Positions 1-8,500 of a stretch of 64,000 nt of DNA are shown piece by piece. The notes beneath the pieces were generated by a model that was not told the origin of the DNA, ran no database searches, and worked only from the letters and a program-made list of their open reading frames with translations. The position numbers and the translations under genes were made by a program. Position 1 is the stretch's first letter. Each line of letters opens with the position of its first letter. The stretch comes from JANMMJ01 sp964543235 (GTDB taxonomy: Bacteria; Pseudomonadota; Alphaproteobacteria; Rhizobiales; Aestuariivirgaceae), in NCBI GenBank assembly GCA_964543235.1, contig CAZIXE010000006.1, positions 1 through 64,000 on the forward strand, read 5' to 3'.

Positions 1-375
1 CTTGACATGGTTCCTATTATGTTCTAGCAGGTCTGTGTCTCCTGCTCAGGAGGGGTGGTTCGCGAGCCGTCGCAGACCGGAGCCGGAGATGCGGGCCTGA
101 AACCGGTTGACCGACGGGGTCAGCCGCAACCAGGAGCCCCGTTCCGGCCCCGGACCATCGCAGGTGGACGGCGCGGATGCTACGGTCCCGGCAACGGGTC
201 CCGAAGTCCCGGAACGAGCGGCCAAAATCCCGCGGCGTGGCGGCCCCAGGGGCCACATGCTTTGCCTTACCCTTTTGAGTGGCGAAAGGCCGCCGCGCCA
301 GCCCCTCATCTCCCCGGTTCCGGCCGCCTGATCCCGGAACCACCCAGCAATCCCTCATGCCCGAAAGGACCCCTC
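1..375. other. Gene-poor left edge of window
   Basis: I see no convincing protein gene here. Several open frames exist on both strands, but they are low-complexity Arg/Pro/Gly-rich translations typical of GC-rich non-coding DNA. The only clear signal is the SOS-type promoter in the first 30 bases. A GTG at 55 opens a frame that runs through to 867, but its Shine-Dalgarno-like AGGAGG sits only one base before the GTG, too close to be useful. Confidence 0.5.
2..30 (+). promoter_or_regulatory. SOS promoter with LexA box (GTTC-N7-GTTC)
   Basis: TTGACA at 2-7 is a perfect -35 element. A GTTC-N7-GTTC repeat at 10-24 matches the alphaproteobacterial LexA operator and lies inside a 17-base spacer, followed by a weak -10 candidate TAGCAG (25-30). 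The geometry closely mirrors the ssb promoter at 44501-44529. The target is uncertain. It could be a plus-strand transcript into the 376-867 ORF. It could also be a minus-strand gene beyond the edge: reading leftwards there is an AGGA four bases before an ATG whose first base is position 8. Confidence 0.65.
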
Positions 376-867
376 ATGACCAAGTCACTCGCCTATACGA
401 CCGTTCCCGATCCCGCGGGCGGCACGCCGGAGCAATGGGCAAAGGAGATCAGGATTCTCAAGCAGAAGGGCTGGCTGCAGGATCCGCTCGACGTCCTGGC
501 CGGCGCCCGGATGGATCCCGAGAACGCGGAAGCGCTGCTGCACAAGGGCCGCGTCTGCCTCCGGGTGTGCTGGCGGCCGAAATGCAAGCGGGCGAAGCGC
601 TGCTGCTTCATGATGCCGCTTGCCATCCGGGAAAACCGCCACCGCATGTGGACACAAGGACCTGCCGCGGACGGTTCGGACGCCGATGAGCCGGTGCTCA
701 TACCGGCCTCGAAGATCAGGCGGCTGCCGATCTTTCCATTCCGCGGCAAGGCCGGCAAAACCGCTGATGCGCTCAGCGGAACGGCGGCTCGTCAAAGCTC
801 CGGAGCTTACGCGAATGAAGCTGGGTCAGATCGCTCCGCAGGCGGTCGAGGGCGGCGAGGCCGATGA
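376..867 (+). CDS. Doubtful small Cys-motif protein
   Basis: The open frame from ATG 376 has AAAGGA at 364-369, a well-placed ribosome binding site. The first half looks protein-like and contains a CxRxCxxxxCxRAxRC-type Cys/Arg cluster, which I recall from short uncharacterised alphaproteobacterial proteins. The second half, after roughly residue 95, becomes compositionally odd, and its last 95 bases overlap the 3' end of the opposing amn gene. That suggests the natural stop was lost by frameshift, or that only the front part is genuine. Function unknown. It lies downstream of the SOS-type promoter at 2-30, so LexA control is possible but unproven. Confidence 0.3.
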   Translation: MTKSLAYTTVPDPAGGTPEQWAKEIRILKQKGWLQDPLDVLAGARMDPENAEALLHKGRVCLRVCWRPKCKRAKRCCFMMPLAIRENRHRMWTQGPAADGSDADEPVLIPASKIRRLPIFPFRGKAGKTADALSGTAARQSSGAYANEAGSDRSAGGRGRRGR

Positions 868-2227
868 GCAGATGCTCCTTCACGGCGCGGTCGTAGAAGG
901 CGTTGGCGGCGCCAGGCAGCTTGATCTCGCCATGCAACGGCTTGTCGGAGACGCAGAGCAGGGTGCCGTAGGGCACGCGCAGGCGATAGCCCTGGGCGGC
1001 GACGGTGCCCGATTCCATATCGACGGCGATGGCGCGCGAGAGGTTGATGCGGCGGCGCTCCTGGGTCCAGCGCAGTTCCCAGTTGCGGTCGTCATTGGTG
1101 ACGACGGTGCCGGTGCGCAGCCGTGCTTTCAGCGCCTCGCCACGCTCGCCGGTCACCGCGGCGGCGGCGTCCTGCAGCGCGACCTGGATTTCGGCCAGCG
1201 CCGGGATCGGGATATCGGTCGGCACCAGCGCATCGAGGATGTGGTCCTGGCGCAGATAGGCATGGGCGAGCACATAGTCGCCGATGCGCTGGCTCTGCCT
1301 GAGGCCGCCGCAATGGCCGACCATCAGCCAGCAATGCGGCCTGAGCACCGCAAGATGGTCGGTGATCGTCTTGGCATTGGACGGTCCGACGCCGATGTTG
1401 ACCAGCGTGGTGCCGCCATGGCCGTCGCTGCGCAGCAGGTGATAGGCCGGCATCTGGAAACGGTGCCAGGGACACGCGGTGACGATGTCGTCAATCTCGC
1501 CATCGCTCAGCCCACGGATGATCCTGCCGCCACCGGGCAGGAGCAGAACGCCATAGGGGCTGTCGTTGCGCAACTGGGCGATACCCCAATCGACGAACTG
1601 GTCGACATAACGGTGATAGTTGGTGAGCAGGATCCAGGGTTGGATGTCGCGCCAGTCGGTGCCGGTGTAGTGAACGAGGCGCTTCAGCGAGTAGTCGGTG
1701 CGCACCGCATCGAAGAGGGCGAGCGGCAGCGGCGTCCCCGCACCCAGATCCCAGGTGCCGTCGGCGATCTCGTCGCCGACCGCCGAAAGCTTCGGGATGG
1801 GAAAGTGGCGGGCGAGGTCGGCGGCGGTGACACTGCCGCGGCCGAACTCGTCGCCGCGGTCGAGAACGTAGGGGTAGGGAATCTCGTCCTCGCTGACATC
1901 GACGCTGATGACGGCGCCGTAGTCGGCGATCAGCAGGCGCAGCTGTTCGGCGAGGTAGTCGCGGAAGAAGGCCGGCTGGGTGATGGTGGTGCGGTAGGTA
2001 CCGGGGCCCTCGAACTTGGCATAGGAGCGCGACAGGGCGGGCGGCGCGGCCGCCGCCTTCCAGGTGAGGGTGATCTCGGGATAGCGAAAACGGGCGCGTT
2101 CGGCCGCAGTCGGCGGCGTGCCGGCCGCGAAGAAGCGCTCGAGGCAGGAACGCAGCGCGGCGGTGGCGCCGGTGTGCAGGCTGATCAGCTGTTCGACGGC
2201 CTCGGCGGCAGTGAGTCTGGGCGACAT
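773..2227 (-). CDS. amn: AMP nucleosidase
   Basis: The 484-residue product matches the usual length of bacterial AMP nucleosidase, which hydrolyses AMP to adenine and ribose 5-phosphate in purine salvage. The N-terminal half is the AMP nucleosidase-specific domain, followed by a nucleoside phosphorylase-like catalytic domain with the stretches NIGVGPSNAKT and MVGHCGGLRQSQRIGDY. An acidic ribose-binding segment, AVDMESGTVAAQGYR, follows. I placed the start at the ATG whose first base is 2227 (protein begins MSPRLTAAEAV), because the frame extending upstream to 2293 would run into the tRNA gene at 2279-2354. The gene is transcribed away from the tRNA and is apparently monocistronic. Confidence 0.93.
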   Translation of the reverse strand: MSPRLTAAEAVEQLISLHTGATAALRSCLERFFAAGTPPTAAERARFRYPEITLTWKAAAAPPALSRSYAKFEGPGTYRTTITQPAFFRDYLAEQLRLLIADYGAVISVDVSEDEIPYPYVLDRGDEFGRGSVTAADLARHFPIPKLSAVGDEIADGTWDLGAGTPLPLALFDAVRTDYSLKRLVHYTGTDWRDIQPWILLTNYHRYVDQFVDWGIAQLRNDSPYGVLLLPGGGRIIRGLSDGEIDDIVTACPWHRFQMPAYHLLRSDGHGGTTLVNIGVGPSNAKTITDHLAVLRPHCWLMVGHCGGLRQSQRIGDYVLAHAYLRQDHILDALVPTDIPIPALAEIQVALQDAAAAVTGERGEALKARLRTGTVVTNDDRNWELRWTQERRRINLSRAIAVDMESGTVAAQGYRLRVPYGTLLCVSDKPLHGEIKLPGAANAFYDRAVKEHLLIGLAALDRLRSDLTQLHSRKLRSFDEPPFR

Positions 2228-2278
2228 GCAGGCGGCTATAGCATGCGAGCGCAATTTGCTGTAGCGAGTCGGCCCGGC

Positions 2279-2354
2279 GGGCCCGTAGCTCAATGGTTAG
2301 AGCTGACGGCTCATAACCGTCTGGTTCCAGGTTCGAGTCCTGGCGGGCCCACCA
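2279..2354 (+). tRNA. tRNA with CAT anticodon, probably tRNA-Ile2 (lysidine-modified)
   Basis: A complete 76-base cloverleaf can be drawn. The acceptor is GGGCCCG (2279-2285) with CGGGCCC (2344-2350). The D stem is GCTC/GAGC, the anticodon stem GACGG/CCGTC encloses the loop CTCATAA, the variable loop is TGGTT, and the T stem is CCAGG/CCTGG with loop TTCGAGT. Discriminator A and an encoded CCA follow. The first pair is G-C, so it is not initiator tRNA. The pairs C4-G69 and C5-G68 are the features TilS uses to recognise tRNA-Ile2 and differ from E. coli elongator tRNA-Met (U4-A69, A5-U68), so Ile2 is favoured over Met. Confidence 0.9.
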
Positions 2355-2454
2355 CGATCCGGCCGTGGCCGCCTTGCGCTGCCGGTATGCAGAACGGAAA
2401 CAGCGTGTGCGGCCGTTGGCTGCAGGCGCAGGAGCGACAGGGGAGTGCGGCCTC

Positions 2455-3471
2455 ATGCTGAAGCGCCTGGTGCTGTGGACCGTGGCGATCGTCGCTGTCA
2501 TCGCCGTGGGGACCGTGCTGGCCTTCCGGCTCAGCCCGTGGCCGTCGGTGGCGATCATCGCCTACCTGTTCTCCAGGGGCGATGCGGCCTCGGAGGCCGC
2601 GCTCGTCAGGCATGTCCCGCCCGGTATCGCCGCGCGGCGCGACATTGCCTATGACGACGGACCCGACGAAGTGCTCGACATCTATCGGCCGGAGGCGGCG
2701 GCGGGGCCCCTGCCCACGATTGTGTGGGTGCATGGCGGTGCCTGGGTCGCCGGCAGCAAGGATGGCGTTGCCAACTATCTCAAGGTGCTGGCAGGTCAAG
2801 GCTACACGACGGTCGCCATCGAGTATTCGCGCGGCTATGGTGCGACCTATCCCAAGCCCGTCACGCAAGTGAACAGCGCGCTGGCCTATATCGTGGAGAA
2901 TGCCGAAGAGCTGGGCATCGAGCCGTCGTCGCTCGTGCTGGCGGGCGATTCCGCCGGCGCGCAGATCGCCGGCCAGATCGCGCTCATCAGCACCAATGCG
3001 GACTATGCCAGGCAGGTGGGCATCACCCCCGCCTTGCGCAAGGAACAGCTTGCCGCCATGGTGCTGGTGTCGGGCGCCTTCGACATGGAGGCAGTCGATC
3101 TCAGCGGCGATCACGCCTGGTTCCTGCGCACCGTGCTGTGGGCCTATTCCGGGACACGCCAGTTCCTCAGCGATGAGCGTTTCCGGCTGATCTCGGTCAC
3201 GCGCTACGTCGACAGCGCCTTTCCCCCGAGCTTTATCTCGAGCGGCAATGGCGATCCGCTGGCGCCGCAGGCGGTGGCGCTCGCGGAGAAGCTCGATGGC
3301 CTGGGCGTGGCGGCCGATGCGCTGTTCTTCCCGGCCGACTACGACCCGCCACTCCCGCATGAGTACCAGTTCAATCTCGATACGCCGGCCGGACAGGAAG
3401 CACTGGCACGAATGCTGGCATTTCTGGTGCGGGTACAGGTCCCGCATGCTGGCAGCGCGCCGGCAAACTGA
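2455..3471 (+). CDS. Membrane-anchored alpha/beta hydrolase (HSL-type esterase)
   Basis: 338 residues. A hydrophobic segment at about residues 5-25 is an uncleaved signal anchor, so the catalytic domain should face the periplasm. The oxyanion motif HGGAW is at residues 93-97 and the nucleophile elbow GDSAG at 164-168 (Ser166). Asp267 (NGDPL) and His302 (PHEYQF) fit the rest of the triad. This is the hormone-sensitive-lipase/carboxylesterase arrangement; the natural ester is unknown. The ATG at 2455 is preceded by GGGGAG about nine bases upstream, and the frame open further upstream lies in the tRNA trailer. It stands alone between the tRNA and tamA. Confidence 0.82.
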   Translation: MLKRLVLWTVAIVAVIAVGTVLAFRLSPWPSVAIIAYLFSRGDAASEAALVRHVPPGIAARRDIAYDDGPDEVLDIYRPEAAAGPLPTIVWVHGGAWVAGSKDGVANYLKVLAGQGYTTVAIEYSRGYGATYPKPVTQVNSALAYIVENAEELGIEPSSLVLAGDSAGAQIAGQIALISTNADYARQVGITPALRKEQLAAMVLVSGAFDMEAVDLSGDHAWFLRTVLWAYSGTRQFLSDERFRLISVTRYVDSAFPPSFISSGNGDPLAPQAVALAEKLDGLGVAADALFFPADYDPPLPHEYQFNLDTPAGQEALARMLAFLVRVQVPHAGSAPAN

Positions 3472-3627
3472 GATGGCCGATGCGGGGCGCCGCAGGTGTC
3501 TTGGACTTCGTTAACGATTTGCTGCGCATGGTCACGATGCGGCCATTTTGCATTGTGATGAAACACTGCGGTGGGTAGTGTGCATCCAGGTGGGACGCGG
3601 GTGCAGCCGCGGCGGTGGTGTGCGTGG

Positions 3628-5556
3628 ATGCGGGATGCGGGGTCGATTTTCAGGGCGCCCGGCCGGGGCATGGGGGGTGTGGCGCTGGCCTTGGCCCTGA
3701 TGCTGCTGGCTCCGACCCCAGCGCAATCCTTCGAGATATTCGGCTGGCGGCTGTTCGGCTCCGATGATGAGGCCGAGTTGGCCGGCATCGTCGATCCGGT
3801 GGCCTACAAGGTGACGCTCGCCTCCGATACGGCGGATGCCGAACTGGTTGCCAGGCTCAGCGATTCCTCGCTCCTCGTCAGCCAGCAGGAGCTGCCGCCG
3901 TCGGGCCTGGTCGGCCTGCTGCAGCGCGCCAAGGACGACCAGGCCAATCTGGTGGCCAAGCTCTACGAGCGTGGTTTCTATGGCGGCTTGGTCCGTATCC
4001 TGATCGATGGCCGCGCCTACGAAACGATCGGTGTCACGGAGGACATGGCCGTGCCCGCGGGCGGGGTGCCGGTGACCATCGAGGTGACACCGGGCCCGGA
4101 GTTCACCTTCGGCCGGATCGTGCTGGCCGGCGGCGACGGGGCAGGCCAGGCGCTGGCGGCGGCAGAGGCAGGGCTAAGAAGCGGCGTGCTGGCGCGCTCG
4201 ACGCGGATCGTCAGTGCCGAGACGGCTGTCGTTGCCGCCTGGCAGCGCGAAGGCCATCCTTACGCCGCCATCGCCGACCGCACGGTGATCGCCGATCACG
4301 CGACGCGCAGTGTCGATGTCACGCTGGTGGTGGCGCCAGGTCCCCGCGTCCATATCGACGGGGTTGAGGTGGTGGGCGCCGAACGGCTCGCGGTCGACTT
4401 CATCGTGCAGCAGGCGGCACTCCCTGTGGGTGCGGTCTATCATCCCGACATCCTGGAGCGGGCGCGCAAGCGCCTCAGCAAGATCGAGGCGCTGGCCAGC
4501 GTGACGCTGCAGATGGCCAAGCCGCCCAATGCGGCGGGTGGTGCGCCGGTCATCATCACGGTTGCCGAACGGCTGCAGCGCACGATCGGCGCGGGTGGTT
4601 TCTATTCGAGCACCGAAGGGGCCGGCGGCGAAGTGTTCTGGATGCATCGCAACCTGTCCGGCCGGGCCGAGACGCTGAGGCTCGAGGCGGAGATCGGCGG
4701 GCTGCTGATGGCCGACACGCTCGACGAATACAATGGCCGCTTCTCGGTGCTCTATGGCGTGCCGGGGGTGATCGGGCCCGATGTCCGCTGGGACCTCAAA
4801 GGGTCGGTGCTGCAGGAGCATACCGAACCCTACGACCGGCGCGGCTTCGTGGCGGAGAGTCTGCTCACCTACGATATTACCGACCACTGGAGCCTGTTGG
4901 GCGGCGTGGTGTACGACTGGTCGCGGATCGACGACGTGTTTGGGCGCAACAACTATTCGCTGGTGTCGTTGCCACTCACGGCCCGCTATGACACGCGCGA
5001 CAGCCTGCTCGATCCGACGCGCGGCATCCTCGGGCGGTTCACGTTCGAGCCGCAATACGAAATCGAGGGCGCTTCGATCTACTTCATGACCGACGCCGAA
5101 CTGCGCGGCTACCTGCGGCTCGACGAGAGGGGCCGCGTCGTGCTCGCCGCGCGCGGCCTGGCGGGCACCATCTGGGGCGCCGACCGCTCCGACATTCCGG
5201 CTCACCGGCGCTTCTATGCCGGCGGCGGCGGCTCGGTCAGGGGCTATGACTATCTCAATATCGGGCCGCGCGATCCGGGCTTCGGGCCGACGGGCGGGCT
5301 GGCCCGGGTCGAGGGCTCGCTCGAGGCGCGCATCAAGGTGACACGGGACATCGGCATCGTGCCCTTCGTCGATGCCGGCTATGTGGCGGCGACCTCGGGC
5401 TTTGGCGGCGACAACGAGTTCCAGGTCGGGGTCGGCATCGGGCTGCGCTACTACACGGCAGTCGGGCCACTCCGGCTCGATGTGGCGGTGCCGCTCGATC
5501 CGGGCGAGGGCGATCCCGACTTCGCGGTCTATTTCGGCATCGGGCAGGCGTTCTGA
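3628..5556 (+). CDS. tamA: TamA, outer-membrane Omp85 assembly factor
   Basis: About 642 residues. A signal peptide ending near PAQS is followed by POTRA-like domains and a C-terminal Omp85 beta-barrel with the conserved VRGY loop motif near residue 537, ending in a Phe as outer-membrane barrels commonly do. TamA works with the inner-membrane-anchored TamB in transport of autotransporters and lipids to the outer membrane. Its TGA stop overlaps the tamB ATG by one base (TGATG), so the two are translationally coupled. The start is uncertain: a GTG at 3571 is in frame, but the ATG at 3628 gives a normal basic-hydrophobic signal sequence. No strong ribosome binding site precedes either. Confidence 0.9.
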   Translation: MRDAGSIFRAPGRGMGGVALALALMLLAPTPAQSFEIFGWRLFGSDDEAELAGIVDPVAYKVTLASDTADAELVARLSDSSLLVSQQELPPSGLVGLLQRAKDDQANLVAKLYERGFYGGLVRILIDGRAYETIGVTEDMAVPAGGVPVTIEVTPGPEFTFGRIVLAGGDGAGQALAAAEAGLRSGVLARSTRIVSAETAVVAAWQREGHPYAAIADRTVIADHATRSVDVTLVVAPGPRVHIDGVEVVGAERLAVDFIVQQAALPVGAVYHPDILERARKRLSKIEALASVTLQMAKPPNAAGGAPVIITVAERLQRTIGAGGFYSSTEGAGGEVFWMHRNLSGRAETLRLEAEIGGLLMADTLDEYNGRFSVLYGVPGVIGPDVRWDLKGSVLQEHTEPYDRRGFVAESLLTYDITDHWSLLGGVVYDWSRIDDVFGRNNYSLVSLPLTARYDTRDSLLDPTRGILGRFTFEPQYEIEGASIYFMTDAELRGYLRLDERGRVVLAARGLAGTIWGADRSDIPAHRRFYAGGGGSVRGYDYLNIGPRDPGFGPTGGLARVEGSLEARIKVTRDIGIVPFVDAGYVAATSGFGGDNEFQVGVGIGLRYYTAVGPLRLDVAVPLDPGEGDPDFAVYFGIGQAF

Positions 5557-8500
5557 TGAGACGGCTCTTCGGCATAGCCATGGTGGTGCTGGTCATCGTG
5601 ACCGGATGGTGGACGAGCGGAATGTCGCCGGCACAGGAACAGACGGCCAAGAGCCTGGTCGAAAGCATGCTCGAAAACCTGCTCGCGACCGAAGGACGGA
5701 GCGTCAGCATCGAGGGGCTCGCGATCTCGCTCAACGGCGATGTCAGCGTGACGCGGGTCGAGATCAAGGATGGCGAGGCGCCGTGGCTGGTGCTCGACGG
5801 GCTGGCGCTCGACTGGCAGCCGCTGTCGCTGCTCGGCAATACGCTCGAGATCGGCAAGCTGAGTGTCGACAGCGTGGACCTGCGACGCCTGCCGCAATCG
5901 GAAGAGGCGGGCGTTGCCGCGCCGGCGGAGATGTCTGGCCTGCGCAATGCCAACATCGCAAGCCTCGTCATCGGCACGTTCAGGCTCGATCCGCAGGTCG
6001 CCGGCGAAGAGACGGTGCTCAAGATCGACGGCAAGGCGCAGGTGGTGCAAGAGCCGGCCGAGATCAGGCTCTCCTTCCTCGCCGAGCGCAGCGACGGCAA
6101 AACCGGATCGCTCAAGGTGGAGGCCTCGCTCGATCCCAAGAGCCGCGAACTCGATGTCGGTCTGCTGCTCAAGGAAGAGAGCAAGGGACTGGTGGCCAGG
6201 CTGCTGCGGCTCAGAGGCGACCCGGCGGTGGCGCTGGCGCTCGAAGCCAAAGGCAATCTTGGTGCGTGGTCCGGCGAACTGGCGCTCGACCTGGATGGGG
6301 TGCGGACGCTGGCGGGGACAGCGGCCTACACGGGTAAGGATGGCCGGCAGGCGCTTGCGCTCGAGGCATCAGGCGACGTCAGCCGGCTCGCACCCGAAAG
6401 CCTTGATCGGCTGCTGCGCGGGGAATCGCAGCTCATCGGCAGCATCGGCTTCCCGGCCGGCGGCGGGCGCATCGACTTTGACCGGCTGGTCATCGACAAC
6501 GAGGCCTATCAGCTGCGGCTCGCGGGCCCGCTGGACTGGGCCGGTAGCGGCAGCGATGTCAGCCTCACCCTGTCGCCCAAGAGCAGGGACGAGGCGATAC
6601 CGCTGCCCGAGCTTGTCGGGCTGGGCGAGGCGCGCCTCGATGGCCTGGCCGGCACCATCACGCTCAAGGGGGCGGCGCTCAATCCGGCTTGGACGCTGAC
6701 CGCGGATGCTGAGAGGCTCGCTAACGGCATGCTCGTCATTGCCCGCCCAGGTCTCAGCCTATCGGGTTCAGGCGTGCCGGGGCAGGGCGAGGTCGTGCAG
6801 CTTGACGGGCTGATCAAGGGCGATCTGGCACAGGGGACGGCCGGCCAGCTTCCGAAGGCGGTGACTGGACCATTGACCGCCGGGTTCAGCGCGTACTGGC
6901 AGGGCGATGGCCAGGTCATGCTGCCGCACCTGTCGCTGGCGGCCGGCGCCATCACGCTCAGTGCCGACGGCCGCGCCGAACCGGCCCGCGGGGCCTTCGA
7001 CCTTAGCATCAGCGCGACTGCTAGCGACCCTGTCACCGGCATAGCGGTCGCGGACCGCCTGCTGGCCGGCCGGGTCACGGCGTCAGGCCGCGTGTCGAGG
7101 GACGGTTCGGGGCGCTATTGGCTCAGCGCGCTGAAGCTTGGTGGAGCAGGGGTCGCGGCCACGCTCGACGGATCGGTCACCGCCGAGGATGGCGATCTCA
7201 GCCTTGCGCTGGAGTTGCCGGAAGTCGGGCGGCTCGATACCCGTGCGGCGGGGGAAGCGACAGGCCGGGCCACGCTCAAAGGACCATGGTCCGGCCCGGC
7301 CTTCACCGTGGCGGTGGAGGGCCACGACAACCGCCTGCTGGGCCGCGTCCTCGCAGAGGCCAGGCTCATGGCGCAGGGTAGATTGTCTGCTGACATGCCT
7401 CAGGCCGAAATCAGCCTTCAGGCGAAGCTCGACGGCAAGCCGGTTAATGTCGCCGCCACGGTCGAGACCGACGCATCAGGGACACGCATGCTGCGCAATC
7501 TCGTCGCCACGGCCAACACCGCCACCCTCGCAGGCGAGTTGCGCTGGCCGGAGACCGGGCTCCCCAGCGGCCGCTTCACGCTGTCGGCTTCCGAGCTTGC
7601 GGATATCGGGCCGCTGCTCCTCACGGAGATGACGGGACGTCTCGAAGCCAGCGTGGAGATCGAGGATATCGCGCCCGGCGGACGCATCAGTGTTGAATTC
7701 AGCGGCAAGGATCTGGCCATCGAGACGCTGCAGGCGCGGCGGGCGGAGGGCAGGATGGTGATTGGCGATCCCTTCGGTCAGCCGCGGCCCGAAGGCGAAG
7801 TGGTCATGACGGGTGCGCGCTTCGGCGCGCTCGCCTTCGACATGGCCGATATCACGGCCAGGGCCAGCGGTCCCGACCGCTATGAGCTTGCCGTCAAGGC
7901 GCAGGGGCGCGATGTCACGGCGGATGCGGCGGCGGCGCTGAGCATTGCCGGCACTGAAATGCGGCTGGCGGTCAGCAGGCTTGAAGGCAGGTTGCGTGGT
8001 ATCCCGGTGCGGGCGTCCGCACCCTTCACCGTCCGCCGGACCGGCGATGCGGTTGCGGTCGACGCGCTTGCCCTCGCCGTCGGCGATGGGCGCGTGAGCG
8101 TCGACGGCCGGCTCCTGCCGGAACTCGCCGCCGCGATCAGACTCGAGCGCCTGTCACTCGAAGCCATCGCGCCGCTGGTGCAGACACCAGGCCTGGCCGG
8201 GCGGCTCAGCGGCATGCTGCGGGTGAGCGGCTCCCCATCCGCGCCCTCCGGCAGCTTCGAGGTGAACGGCGATGGTGTGACGCTGGCGCTGCTGCGCGAG
8301 CAGGGGATCGCGCCGCTGACCTTTGCTGCCTCCGGCAGCGTCCGCGATCGGGTGGTGTCGCTTAATGCCTCCGGCCAATCTGGTGCGGCAACACGGGTCA
8401 GCGTCGAGGGCAGCGTGCAGCTCGGCGATCCGCTGCGTCTCGATCTCAGGCTCCAGGGCCGGACCGACGCTGCCTTCCTCACCGAACGCCTGGCAGACGG

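Noticed and set aside
17..358. A minus-strand frame of 113 codons at the left edge
   Set aside because: Low-complexity Arg/Gly/Pro translation with no family features and no ribosome binding site.
2326..2340. GTTC-like repeats in the tRNA T arm as an SOS box
   Set aside because: The spacing is three bases rather than seven, and the sequence is explained by the T loop.
620..2461. A 613-codon open frame on the plus strand opposite amn
   Set aside because: It is the antisense of amn and crosses the tRNA gene; its Gly/Ala/Asp-rich translation is typical codon-bias shadow, and amn has clear family motifs.
4174..5205. A 343-codon minus-strand frame opposite tamA
   Set aside because: Shadow of the tamA barrel region; composition is His/Arg/Gln-rich without motifs.
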